Shown here: positions 34,920 to 43,727 of the stretch, one piece after another | Layout: every line of letters starts with the position of its first letter | Numbering within the stretch: position 1 is the stretch's first letter | From: Actinomyces sp. 432 | GTDB taxonomy: Bacteria > Actinomycetota > Actinomycetes > Actinomycetales > Actinomycetaceae | DNA: 64,000 bases | Direction: 5' to 3' | NCBI RefSeq assembly: GCF_009930875.1 | Contig: NZ_CP025249.1 | Coordinates: 248,001-312,000, forward strand | Made by a program: the position numbers and the translations under genes | Notes under the pieces: model-generated | Databases searched by the model: none | The model's input: only the letters and a program-made list of their open reading frames with translations | What the model was told of the DNA's origin: nothing

Positions 34920-37490
34920 TCACACGGGGGTCGGCTGCTGGCCGCGGTGGACGGCTTCCAGCATGAGGGTGGCCACGTCCGTGACGCGCACGTCGGCGCC
35001 CTCGGAGGCGACGCCGTCGGAGAGCATCGTGGTGCAGAACGGGCAGGCCGTGGCGACCACCTGCGCGCCGGTGCCAATGGCCTCCCGCGAGCGCTCCACC
35101 GCGATGCGCGTGCCGATCGACTCCTCCATGAAGGCGCGTGCCCCGCCCCCGCCACAGCAGAAACCGCGGTCCCGGCTGCGCGGCATCTCCACGGTGGTGG
35201 CGCCGGTCGCCTCCAGCAGTTCACGCGGCGGGGAGTAGATGCGGTTGTGGCGGCCCAGGTAGCAGGCGTCGTGGTAGGTGACGGTCGGGGCAGTAGGGGA
35301 TGGGGCGGCGTCCCGCGGGAGGGCGTCTCGGCTACCATCCGCGGCCCTCGTGCCTCGGGCCGCTCCCGCCAGCCCCGCCACGCCTTCGACGCCCTCCCTC
35401 GGAGCGCCGCTGGCCCCAGCCCCTGAGGCGGGCTGCGCCGTCGACCCCGCCTGCGGAGGAACGGGGCGCAGCCGGCCCTCGCGCACCAGCCGACTGAGCA
35501 GCTGCGTGTAGTGCACCACCTCGTAGTGCCCTCCCACCTGCGGATACTCGCGGGCCAGCGTGTTGAAGCAGTGGGCGCAGGTCACCACGATCTTCTGCGC
35601 GCCGACCTCATTGAGCGCCTCGACGTTCTGCGCCGCCAGCGTCTGGAACAGGATCTCGTTGCCGGCGCGGCGGGCCGGGTCGCCGGTGCAGGCCTCGCCG
35701 TCGCCCAGGACCGCGAAGGACACCCCCGCGGTGTGCAGCAGCTCGGCGACCGCCCGCGTCGTCTTCTTCGCCCGGTCCTCGTAGGCGCCCGCGCAGCCCA
35801 CCCAGAACAGGTAGTCGACCTCTTCGGCCGACTCGATGTCCTCACCGATTACCGGCACGTCGAAGTCCAGGCCCTTGGCCCAGTCCATGCGCTTGCGCGC
35901 CGCCAGCCCCCAGGGGTTGCCCTTGGACTCCAGCTTGCGGAACATCTGCCCCAGCTCCTTGGGGAAGGCGGAGGCCATGAGCACCTGCTGCCGGCGCAGG
36001 TCGATGATGTGGTCCAGGTGCTCAATGTCCACCGGGCACTGGTCCACGCACGCCCCGCAGGTGGTGCAGGACCACAGCACGTCGGCCGGGATCACCTCGT
36101 CGGCCAGGGGTGCCGGACGCGTGGCCACGCCCGTCTCAGTGGGGGCGGCCTTGGCGGCCAGGAGGGCGCCCAGTACGTCACCGGTGTGGGCGGTGCCCGC
36201 GGCCAGGCCCAGATCGTCGTCGTCCTCCAGGCCGTCGGTCATGCCGGTCAGCCGCCCGAGCGGGCCGCGGGAACCGCGGCGCTGAGCCAGCATCTCATCG
36301 GTGACATCGTCGGGCTCGACCCCGAGCGCGCTGGCCGCCCGCAGGTACGGGGCGGCGGCGGCGTGATGGTCGCGCAGGGCCAGGGTGAACAGCTTGGGGG
36401 ACAGGGGCTTGCCGGTGTTCCACGCCGGGCACAGGTCCTGGCAGCGGCCGCACTCGGTGCAGGTGGAGAAGTCCAGCAGGCCCTTCCAGGTGAAGTCCTC
36501 GATGCGCTCCACACCCAGCTTGACCTCGGTGCCGGCCTCCTCGGCGGCCTCCATGGCGGCGTCGAGGTCGTCCAGGGTGTCAGCGGTCAGCGGCCGGCCG
36601 TCCGGCAGCAGCAGCGGCTTGGCGGGGCCGAGTGCCTTGGTGCCGTCGGTGTTGCGGCGCGCGTAGAGGTTCACGAAGGCCAGGAAGCGGTGCCAGGCCA
36701 CGCCCATCGACGGCTGTCGGCCCACCACCACGAACCAGCTCATGGAGATGACGACCTTGATGGTCGCCACCACCGTGATAGCGGCCGCCAGGGTGTTCGC
36801 GCCCAGCGGCGCCAACAGCGGGCCGGTCCAGGCGGTCAGTGGGAAGTGGGTCCAGTGGGCCAGGGCGGCGTCGGCCGGGTCGGCGGACAGTGCGAGCTGG
36901 GCGTGCTCCAGCATTCGCAGCACCAACACGCAGATCACCACGCCGGCCACGACCGCCTCCACGAAGTGTGCCTGCCCCTGGCTGGAGCCGGCGAAGCGGG
37001 AGGTGCGGGTGCGGGTGCCGCCGGCGGAGTCGGCGTTGAAGGGGGGTGCGGCGGCGCGGCGGCGGGTAAGGCGGCGGCGCACCATGATCAGGTGGACGAT
37101 GCCCGCCAGGCTCAGCCAGGCGATGAGCTCAACCACCCACGCCCACCAGGCCTGGTGGCCCAGCCACGGCAGCTCCCAGTGCGGCCCGGCCAGCACTTGG
37201 CCGTAGCCGGTGACCAGGGTCAGGAACAGCAGCGGGAAGCTGGCCATCACCAGCCAGTGCGCGGCCCGGATCCAGGGGCGACCCTTGAAGGCGGTGTGGC
37301 CGAGGACCTCGCCGAGCATGCGCGCCAGGCGACGGCCCACCGGGCGCAGGCGCTCGCGGGGGACGGGCCGGCCCACGCCCATGCGGTTGGCGATGGTGCA
37401 ACAGGCGCGGCCGAATACGAAGACGCCGATCACCGTCGTGACTGCGACGATGATGGTGCACACGACGCGGATGCCCATCAGCCAACTCAT
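34920..37490 (-). CDS. Membrane-anchored Fe-S oxidoreductase (heterodisulfide-reductase-like)
   Basis: Protein of 856 residues joining a membrane domain to Fe-S and CCG domains, as in actinobacterial HdrDE-like / glycolate-oxidase-like fusions. About five helices in residues 1-260. Two 4Fe-4S motifs follow: CTECGRCQDLCPAWNTGKP and CTTCGACVDQCPVDIEHLD. Two cysteine-rich CCG domains come next: VGCAGAYEDRAKKTTR to VVTCAHCFNTLAREYP, and TYHDACYLGRHNRIYSPP to DRGFCCGGGGARAFMEE. It probably passes electrons between the quinone pool and a soluble partner; donor unknown. A Pro/Ala/Gly-rich linker of about 60 residues (bases 35285-35470) is inserted between the two CCG domains and is probably disordered. 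The GTG or ATG start at 37490 opens MSWLMGIRVVCTI. Confidence 0.88.
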   Translation of the reverse strand: MSWLMGIRVVCTIIVAVTTVIGVFVFGRACCTIANRMGVGRPVPRERLRPVGRRLARMLGEVLGHTAFKGRPWIRAAHWLVMASFPLLFLTLVTGYGQVLAGPHWELPWLGHQAWWAWVVELIAWLSLAGIVHLIMVRRRLTRRRAAAPPFNADSAGGTRTRTSRFAGSSQGQAHFVEAVVAGVVICVLVLRMLEHAQLALSADPADAALAHWTHFPLTAWTGPLLAPLGANTLAAAITVVATIKVVISMSWFVVVGRQPSMGVAWHRFLAFVNLYARRNTDGTKALGPAKPLLLPDGRPLTADTLDDLDAAMEAAEEAGTEVKLGVERIEDFTWKGLLDFSTCTECGRCQDLCPAWNTGKPLSPKLFTLALRDHHAAAAPYLRAASALGVEPDDVTDEMLAQRRGSRGPLGRLTGMTDGLEDDDDLGLAAGTAHTGDVLGALLAAKAAPTETGVATRPAPLADEVIPADVLWSCTTCGACVDQCPVDIEHLDHIIDLRRQQVLMASAFPKELGQMFRKLESKGNPWGLAARKRMDWAKGLDFDVPVIGEDIESAEEVDYLFWVGCAGAYEDRAKKTTRAVAELLHTAGVSFAVLGDGEACTGDPARRAGNEILFQTLAAQNVEALNEVGAQKIVVTCAHCFNTLAREYPQVGGHYEVVHYTQLLSRLVREGRLRPVPPQAGSTAQPASGAGASGAPREGVEGVAGLAGAARGTRAADGSRDALPRDAAPSPTAPTVTYHDACYLGRHNRIYSPPRELLEATGATTVEMPRSRDRGFCCGGGGARAFMEESIGTRIAVERSREAIGTGAQVVATACPFCTTMLSDGVASEGADVRVTDVATLMLEAVHRGQQPTPV

Positions 37491-37659
37491 GGCGTCAGCC
37501 TACGCAAGTGCGCGGCCGCCGGGGTGCAGGCGTCATCAAGGCGCGGCTGGGATGCGAGTGGGATGTGGGTGAAAGGCGCGCCGGGGCGCGGGTGAGGTGG
37601 CTGGGGCGGGGCTGGTGGCGGCTCGGGTGTGGGCGGAGGCTGTCGGCGTGGCGGCGGGG

Positions 37660-37782
37660 TGTCATTGGATGCACCACTTTCAGCGTCGTGACCGCTGCTC
37701 GTGCTAACGGCGATCGCGGAATCCTGCGGCTTCGGCGTGATCCTGATGGCGCCGCGATCCGAAAGTGGTGCATTCTGTGACA
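37660..37782. repeat. 123-bp inverted-repeat element, AAAGTGGTGCA family (copy 2)
   Basis: TGTCATTGGATGCACCACTT begins the left arm at 37660; AAAGTGGTGCATTCTGTGACA closes the right arm at 37762-37782. The 12-bp core arms are exact and the outer TGTCA/TGACA also pair. The inner segment is 81 bases, as in copy 1, and shares GGAATC and GTGCT blocks. Total length is the same 123 bp in both copies. Confidence 0.7.
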
Positions 37783-37925
37783 GGAGTGGGCGTTCACTCA
37801 ATGGACGGGACGCGGGAAGGCGTCCAGCGAGGGTGCTGGGGCGAACATGGCCGGGGAGGACGGGCGCTGGTTCGGCGGGGCACAGCAGGTGTGGCGCACG
37901 CTTAAGAAATGAGTGTGTTGGCGGA

Positions 37926-38100
37926 AATGGCTTTATTTTGCGGTTTTGAGCAGGCGGTGTATGGCCCTGTGAGGCCTTCTGCGTGCGGCGGGGACGTCGG
38001 CGCACATGGGAGACTCCGCGGCGGATTCGGCAGCCTGGGGCGAAATGGCGGAATTTCAGTGAAAAGTCTGGTATTGCGGGAGTCGTGAAGGCGTCTTAAG
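37926..38100. repeat. Diverged 155-165-bp element (copy 1), relative at 44087-44240
   Basis: Blocks shared in order with 44087-44240: TTTATTTTGCGGTTTTGAG, GAGGCC, GCGGATTCGGCAG, TGGCGGAATTTCAGTGAAAA, GTCTGG and ATTGCGGGAGTCGTGA. The two copies are clearly related but diverged. No gene is recognised in 37491-38252 apart from this and the 123-bp element. Confidence 0.5.
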
Positions 38101-38252
38101 CGTGCGGCTGGGCAGGTGGCAAGCGCAGATGCCTTGAGCGACACGGCCGGCGGCCATGAGGCCGCCGGCACGCCAGATGTAGGCGGTGTCGCCGGTGTCC
38201 ACGCCCCGGTTGATAATCGCCGCGTTGAGGTGTGGGCTGGTTGGGGAGCGGG

Positions 38253-38594
38253 TCATGGCCCGGCGATCGCCTGGAGCGCGGCGAGGTGGGTCTGCCAGCG
38301 TGAGCGGCCCTCCTGGGTCAGGGACATCCAGGTGCGGGGCCGCTTGCCCACGTATCCCTTGCGAATGGCGACGATTCCCAGCTCCTCCAGTTGAGAGGCC
38401 TGGCGGCTCAGTACCGAGTCGCTGACTTGGAGGGTGTCGCGCAGCGTGGGGAAGTCGGCCTGCTCCACATTGGCCAGGGCGGCTACCAGGGAGAAGCGCA
38501 CGGGGTGCATCAGCGCGTCAACAAGCTGGTGGCGCGGGTGCTGGGGCGTGTCCCCGGAGGCAGAGGCTGCGGGGTCTGTGGCAGGGCCTGTCAT
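38253..38594 (-). CDS. Winged-helix transcriptional regulator (MarR/ArsR-like)
   Basis: Protein of about 113 residues, start at 38594 (MTGPATDPAAS) with GGGAGG 4 bp upstream; the stop of the upstream gene overlaps it (ATGA). The winged helix spans residues 20-95: LVDALMHPVRFSLVAALANV, then DFPTLRDTLQVSDSVLSRQA and SQLEELGIVAIRKGYVGKRP, ending RTWMSLTQEGRSRW. This is the pattern of the short MarR_2/HTH_27-type regulators found beside small membrane proteins. Likely regulates its own operon with the two membrane genes upstream (39446-38591). Confidence 0.8.
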   Translation of the reverse strand: MTGPATDPAASASGDTPQHPRHQLVDALMHPVRFSLVAALANVEQADFPTLRDTLQVSDSVLSRQASQLEELGIVAIRKGYVGKRPRTWMSLTQEGRSRWQTHLAALQAIAGP

Positions 38595-39115
38595 CGGACC
38601 TCCCGCAATGCGCCCCACACGGTCACGGCGATTAGCGCCAGGACCGCAATGATGGTGAACCATAGTTCACCGACCCAAAAGACGGTGCTGCCGAATGCTG
38701 TCACTCCCCAGACGGCGACCCACGAGAATATGGAGACGCGCCAGCGGCGGGTGAAACCCAGGCTGGCGGCGCGGGCGGTCATGACCATGGCGGCGATGAG
38801 CGCGCCGAGCCAGATCAGGAAGACGGTCAAGGGGAGCAGAATCAGCCTCTCGTCGGTGAGGCTGACCAGGTAGATGGCGACGGCCAGCATGGAGCAGAGC
38901 GCGCCAAGGCCGATGAGGAAGAAGGCGTAGGGGGTCCCGGCCCCCGAGGCGGCAGCGGTGCCCAGGTGGTCGGCCTGGCGTAGTAGATCGCGCGCCTGCT
39001 GGGGACTCACGCTCTGGAACTCTGCGGGATGGGGGCCCGAGGGGTGAAAGTGAGAGTCCGAGGACCCCAGGCCTGTCTGCTGAGGGTCGGCGGGGTGGAG
39101 GTCGTGGTCAGGCAC
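38591..39115 (-). CDS. Small membrane protein in regulator operon
   Basis: Protein of 174 residues with a hydrophilic N-terminal third (residues 1-60, His/Pro-rich, then VSPQQARDLLRQADHLG) and four hydrophobic helices: YAFFLIGLGALCSMLAVAIY, LILLPLTVFLIWLGALIAAM, IFSWVAVWGVTAFGSTVFWV and LWFTIIAVLALIAVTVWG. It overlaps the upstream gene by 8 bp and the downstream regulator by 4 bp, so all three are one unit. No known function; the winged helix beside it suggests a regulated membrane response. Confidence 0.75.
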   Translation of the reverse strand: MPDHDLHPADPQQTGLGSSDSHFHPSGPHPAEFQSVSPQQARDLLRQADHLGTAAASGAGTPYAFFLIGLGALCSMLAVAIYLVSLTDERLILLPLTVFLIWLGALIAAMVMTARAASLGFTRRWRVSIFSWVAVWGVTAFGSTVFWVGELWFTIIAVLALIAVTVWGALREVR

Positions 39116-39446
39116 AGGAGGTCTCCTTTGTGGCGGGAGTGGGCGTGACTGCGCGGGTGATGACCCAGGGGGTCACCGCACAGGAGATCGTGACGTGGAG
39201 TCCTATGACGCCGACGCTGATCATGTCCGCGGAGCCGTGGACGAGGCCTGTGGCGATGGTGGCCAGCAGCGCGAGGGTGGCAATGGCCAGGCCGGCCAGT
39301 ACCACAGGATGGTGGCGGGAGGCGCGGGATGAGTGAAGGGGCGGGGTCAACGGGACGTGGGCGGCGCCCGCGCTGCCGGGGGTGCCCGGTGTGTGCGGGC
39401 CGACGCTCGCGGCGTGGTCGGATATGAGATTCGATTTGGTTCTCAT
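39108..39446 (-). CDS. Small membrane protein, first gene of regulator operon
   Basis: Protein of 112 residues. Residues 1-48 are polar and low-complexity. Two helices follow: VVLAGLAIATLALLATIATG and MISVGVIGLHVTISCAVTPW. It ends with TPATKETSCA. Upstream of it a short AT-richer stretch (39447-39480, plus strand reads AGTACTTTCCAGATCGGCAA GTAGT) could hold the operon promoter. Function unknown. Confidence 0.65.
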   Translation of the reverse strand: MRTKSNLISDHAASVGPHTPGTPGSAGAAHVPLTPPLHSSRASRHHPVVLAGLAIATLALLATIATGLVHGSADMISVGVIGLHVTISCAVTPWVITRAVTPTPATKETSCA

Positions 39447-39662
39447 GGGGCGACAGTAGCAAGTACTTTCCAGATCGGCAAGTAGTAACCGAAGAGCGAG
39501 TTGTTTCGCAAGGGTGAGGTGGGTTCCCGCCTGGATGCACCCGTGGCGGATCTCGGAACGGGCTCGGCCTCATTGGGTGGTGCTCGTATGCACGCAGGTG
39601 GTGGTGGCCGAGGCTGCAGTGGCCCCGTTCATATCTGGACACCTCGGCATGAACAGACACCG

Positions 39663-40037
39663 ATGACTACGCAGACCTCACCCCAGTCCACGGGCGCGAC
39701 CGCAAGGTCCGGCCAGGATTCCGGCACTGATGCTGCTCCGGCCCTGCCCGAACCCGGGCAGGGCGTGCAGGTGCGGGGCGCCACCTGGGCCGTCACCGAC
39801 GTGCGCGAGCAGGGCCTGCCCCACAGCCCCGCCGACGATTCTCGCACCGGCCTGGAGCACCTGGTCTCACTGCAATCGTTGGCCGAGGACCGCATGGGTG
39901 AGGAACTCACCGTCATCTGGGAGCTGGAGTTCGGCAACTCGATCGTTCCGGACCGCGGCCTGCCCGAGACGATCTCCACCGATGCCTTCGACGACCCGGA
40001 CACCCTGGGCGCCCACCACCGCGCAGGTCGCGCGTGA
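39663..40037 (+). pseudogene. drmD: DISARM drmD-like helicase, N-terminal remnant
   Basis: About 125 residues matching only the extreme N-terminus of the SNF2-type helicase of DISARM (DrmD). Seen: PGQGVQVRGATWAVTDVREQ, LEHLVSLQSLAEDRMGEELT, VIWELEFGNSIVPDRGLPET and STDAFDDPDTLGA, where an intact protein continues into the helicase core. The frame stops at 40037, and the bases after about 40010 belong to a different DISARM gene. No helicase motif is present. With the drmC-like tail that follows, this marks a deletion that removed the middle of a DISARM operon. Assignment rests on family sequence recall, not on a search. Confidence 0.55.
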
Positions 40038-40284
40038 GCTCAGGGGTGCCATTGTGATGCGTACGCGGGCCGGTGAGGACGGGAAGCGACCGCGCAATCA
40101 CGCCAAGTTCTTGGTGGTGGATCACCAGATCGTGGTCGTCACGAGCGCGAATGTGTCCCGCAGCGCGGAGGAACAGAACGTCGAACTCGGGCTGCGCCTG
40201 GACGAGCCGCTGCTCGCCCGCGCCATCGAGGACCAGATGCGCGCCCTGGAGCCGCACGTCAACGAGCAGGCAGCTAGCGGCTGA
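40010..40284 (+). pseudogene. drmC: DISARM drmC-like phospholipase-D protein, C-terminal remnant
   Basis: The last roughly 85-90 residues of a phospholipase-D-superfamily protein like DISARM DrmC, in a different frame from the drmD remnant. The single HKD-type motif is intact: NHAKFLVVDHQIVVVTSANV (H-x-K then the conserved S-x-N), followed by SRSAEEQNVELGLRLDEPLL and ARAIEDQMRALEPH. In class 1 DISARM drmD is first and drmC last, so the junction at about 40010 suggests that drmMI, drmA, drmB and the bulk of both end genes were lost in one event. The first possible start in this frame is GTG 40054. Confidence 0.55.
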
Positions 40285-40607
40285 GCGGGGCAGGCAGACG
40301 GGCGCCGCGGTCGTACCGGGGCACCATGTCTTGCGAAAGAGGTAGGGGAGTGAGGCGGCAACGCAATCCCCTTACCTTGGTTGGTCCCGTGAGCAGAGGG
40401 TTGCCGGCCGGCCACACAGGTGGCAGAAGGTCTAGGTGGTGGGGTACGAGCGTCGAATGTGCGCGCCGGGCCGCCTCAGGTGGTCAGTAACCGGCCTCAT
40501 CTCCGTAGGCCTGTAGTTCGTGTCGGACCCCCGTGGCAGTGTGATCGTGGGTGGGAGCCGCCGGCCCCTCCCAAGACCCTGACCAGCCGGCGAGAACCGA
40601 GGCGATC

Positions 40608-42197
40608 ATGAGCGAGCGCGATGATGTACGTGGCGGCGAGACGCTGTCGCAGGGCGGGGTGTCCCTGGATGACGGGAGCGATAAGAAGGAAACCGACCAG
40701 GAACCTGAGCCGCAGAAGAACGAGCCAATGAATCGTGTCGAGAATGACGCTAAGACAGAACAAGTCGACCGCATGCGGCGCTTTCTGAGGCGGTTGAAGG
40801 GCGCATTCGCAGCGGAATATGACTCGGTGATAACCCCAGACAATGTGGGCCGAGATAAGACTTTAAGGGAGAAGAGGAGAAGTAAGAGGGATCGGCTTTA
40901 TAGCCGAAATCTAACTTGGGAACACGGTGGCGATCTTGCCATGATGACGGTGCCTGGCATGCTGGGCCTCTTGGGGTGGACCATATGGTTGTTGGCGAAG
41001 GACCTGCCCGAGTCTTCTCTTGAGGTGATGTTCGCGGAGCTGATGGAGATTCGGAGGATCGGCAGACAGTGCCTGGCGGCCACTCCGGACGTGGGCCTGG
41101 AGGGACTTAACCAGTGCCCCTTCGGGATGGATCTATCTGTGCCGGCGGGAATGACGCTGGTATCGGGATTATTTGGCGTTGAGTGCGTAATAATTGCGGT
41201 ATTCGGCTTCCAGTCACGTGCGTCCGTCGGGCGACGCTATCGACGGGAGACGATTATGAATCATGTGTGGCGCGACCCTGGTAGGGCGTTGGTGTTCTGG
41301 CTGGTTATGTACTGTTGTGTATGGCTGCCCATTTTCTATGTCTGCCTGGTGTGGACTCCGGGACTGGAGGTGCATCCTGAACGGCCGCTCGGGGTGGCAT
41401 TGCTATCGATGTGGCCTATTTGGGTTGTCGTGGCGGCGTCGGTTATTACTCCGATTTGGTTATATGGATACGCTGTTAAATATATGTTGAAAGACGTTGA
41501 GCGCCGACGTAGGGCAATACGGTGGGAGTATGAGCGGGCTTACCGATTGATTCGGCGCAAGGTTGCGTCAGACCTGGAAGCGCGTGAGGTGGTGCAGGCG
41601 CGCGGCAAGGCGGCGCACGTTGGTCGATGGATTGCTTTCGGGTTGATGCTGCTTATTGTTCCGCTACTAGCGGGGGCGTTCGTGTCGTACTCCCCGATGC
41701 GGTTTCTTGGGCTGTTTTCTGTGCTGGCTTTGCTTGACGCCTTTTGTGCATATTTTGTCGCCTACGCCTGGAGCTGGGGTCGAGCTCAGAGCATTTTTCT
41801 TGTGATCGTATCTGGATTAGCGGGAGTTTTCTGTGCAGTAGTGACGGTCATGTGTTTTATGGTGTATGGGGTAGTGGCTTCTAGTCCGGCAAGTATTCCT
41901 GCCGGACTGGCTGTATTCGTGCTGCTTATGCTCGCCTGGTCAGTGGTGATCATGCGTGGCGTCGATGCGGCCAAGCATCCAGTCACTGTGATTCGTGCGC
42001 GTCGAGCGATGCGCCGTAGCGATGAGCTGGTGTGGCTGCGCGCGCAGGAGAGAAGACTTGCACTCATGGGGATGGGTGAGAGTGCTGTGAAAGCGCGGCT
42101 CGGAGGGCTCCGCCGTGCCGCGTCGCGCAAGCGCCCGTCAAAGCGCTTGCGTGGTGAACGCGTCGAGAGGACGCGTCGAAATGACAAGCGCTGCTGA
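40608..42197 (+). CDS. Multi-pass membrane protein of unknown function, low GC
   Basis: Protein of about 529 residues, start at 40608 (MSERDDVRGGETL) with GAGGCG upstream. Residues 1-110 are charged and hydrophilic. About eight hydrophobic helices follow, among them MMTVPGMLGLLGWTIWLLAK, VSGLFGVECVIIAVFGF, VFWLVMYCCVWLPIFYVCLV, WPIWVVVAASVITPIWLY, WIAFGLMLLIVPLLAGAFV and SIFLVIVSGLAGVFCAVVTV. A coiled-coil-like charged stretch (KDVERRRRAIRWEYERAY) lies between helices 4 and 5, and the tail is strongly basic (RRAASRKRPSKRLRGERVER). GC is visibly lower than in neighbours, with T-rich third positions (TTTTCTGTG and the like). This and its place beside the DISARM relic suggest horizontal acquisition. 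No family recognised. Confidence 0.7.
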   Translation: MSERDDVRGGETLSQGGVSLDDGSDKKETDQEPEPQKNEPMNRVENDAKTEQVDRMRRFLRRLKGAFAAEYDSVITPDNVGRDKTLREKRRSKRDRLYSRNLTWEHGGDLAMMTVPGMLGLLGWTIWLLAKDLPESSLEVMFAELMEIRRIGRQCLAATPDVGLEGLNQCPFGMDLSVPAGMTLVSGLFGVECVIIAVFGFQSRASVGRRYRRETIMNHVWRDPGRALVFWLVMYCCVWLPIFYVCLVWTPGLEVHPERPLGVALLSMWPIWVVVAASVITPIWLYGYAVKYMLKDVERRRRAIRWEYERAYRLIRRKVASDLEAREVVQARGKAAHVGRWIAFGLMLLIVPLLAGAFVSYSPMRFLGLFSVLALLDAFCAYFVAYAWSWGRAQSIFLVIVSGLAGVFCAVVTVMCFMVYGVVASSPASIPAGLAVFVLLMLAWSVVIMRGVDAAKHPVTVIRARRAMRRSDELVWLRAQERRLALMGMGESAVKARLGGLRRAASRKRPSKRLRGERVERTRRNDKRC

Positions 42198-42228
42198 CGG
42201 CGCGTCGGAAGCGCTGTCACTGAATGGA

Positions 42229-43433
42229 TCAGCTCATTGGCTCCCCTGATGGGTCGCGTCGCGGATGAAGGAATGCGGACATGACTTCGACGCGGGGACG
42301 CACGCCGCGGCCACGCTGTTTCTCGACCAGCCCCATCTTGACCAGGCCGTTGATGTCGCGCGTCACGGTCTTCGAAGTCTTGCTCCGATACGCCTCGGCT
42401 AGACCCCGGTTAAGGATTGTTACGTCATCGACTGGGGTCCAAAGGCCGGCGGGCAGGGCCAGCACGAGGTCTCTCATCCTGGTTCGCGCCTGAGTGTGCT
42501 GACCATGGAACCGCTCGTGGACGTAGGACTGCCACATGATGGATAACTGCATCTCCTGCACTTGCACGATCTGCTCGCGCAGACCATCCACAAGGCCCTG
42601 TGCTGCGTAGTGGATAAAGTCCTCTGCCGGGTAATCGGGGCGTACGCTGGTCTGCTCCAAGATGGAGTAGTACATGTCGCGGGTTTTGTTGTAGTGGTCG
42701 GACAAGAGATGGGCGGCGGGTACTGAAACTCCAGCACGTATGAGTAGCTCAAACTCCAGCAGGCGGGACATGCGTCCGTTCCCGTCGCCGAAGGGGTGAA
42801 TCCAAGTCAGATGCAGGTGGGCCAGCGTGGCGAGTATGAAGGCCATGGGCGTCCGCAGGGCGGGGGCGTCGCTCAACTGGGACAGCTCGTTGTTCAGCCA
42901 TTCGCATAGACAGTCGACTAGATACTCGCAGTCTTCCGGTGGCGCGCCGCGGTAGCGTCCGACCAGCACATCGTGCGTACGGAACGCACCGGGAACAACG
43001 TCTTCGTTCTCCGGCTGACCTACCATCAGGCGAGCGTGTTGATCCTTTAATCGTGTGGCTGACAGCGGCGGGGCGTTGTCGGGCAGGCACTCTTGAATGA
43101 TGTCGTTGAACAAAGACACTAGGTTCTCGATCTCCTGGCGTTGATACGCACGCGACGGTGGAGTTCTGGCTCGCCCTTCGACGATGTCGCGTACTTCGGC
43201 TTCGGTCAGAGTGTTGCCTTCGATGCTGGTTGTGCCGTACGTGCCACGCTCCAGGCTGATCCGGTTGAGTCCCTCTGCGAACGAGGGGGCATGGCCGATC
43301 CGGCCAGGTGCTCACATTTTGAGGTGGCCTCGCCTAGCAGAACCCAGGTCCTGGGATTCACTCTGTCCGCTCTGAACCTGAAGGTGATCCATGGATGAGT
43401 GCTGGGATAACGCCGATTGGGTGTGGTTGACAC
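42229..43433 (-). pseudogene. fic: Fic-domain AMP-transferase, frame broken by one missing base at 43285-43289
   Basis: Fic-family enzyme that transfers AMP (or another group) to proteins, about 401 residues if rebuilt. The Fic motif HPFGDGNGRMSR is complete. Upstream, TTSIEGN fits the inhibitory helix pattern [S/T]xxxE[G/N], so activity is probably autoinhibited. The C-terminus is a winged helix (TVTRDINGLVKMGLVEKQRG). The N-terminal part HPWITFRFRADRVNPRTWVL and LGEATSKCEHLAGSAMPP is in another frame. One more G in the GGGGG at 43285-43289 (C run in the gene) would give LAGSAMPPSFAEGLNRISLE and keep frame. Start GTG 43433, with AGGTGG upstream, is the best candidate. As written, only the fragment from 43119 downward, which lacks the inhibitory motif, is open. 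Confidence 0.85.
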
Positions 43434-43727
43434 GATTATGACCACCTGTTCTGACCAATGACTGTGTCCACTGTGGTGGATGGCGTAACGGGCTGTGGCT
43501 GTCGGCGCATGCGGGACCGAGGTGAGTGCCTGCAGCCCCATGAACGTGGCGGTTGGGATGCGGGTGGGAAGGGATTGGGGCAGAACAGGTGCGGGCGTCG
43601 GGCCTCACTGACCTGTCTGGCGCTGGCCGACATGACGGGTGTCATGGGTGGTTCGCGTTTGGAGGTCGGCATCCCCCGTGTCCGATTCTGACGCCGACAT
43701 TCCCGCGCCCGGAAGCAGGGACGCCTG

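Noticed and set aside
42749..43315. Separate gene overlapping the Fic N-terminus
   Set aside because: Arg/Pro-rich out-of-frame translation; the Fic family sequence fits the other two frames joined at 43285-43289.
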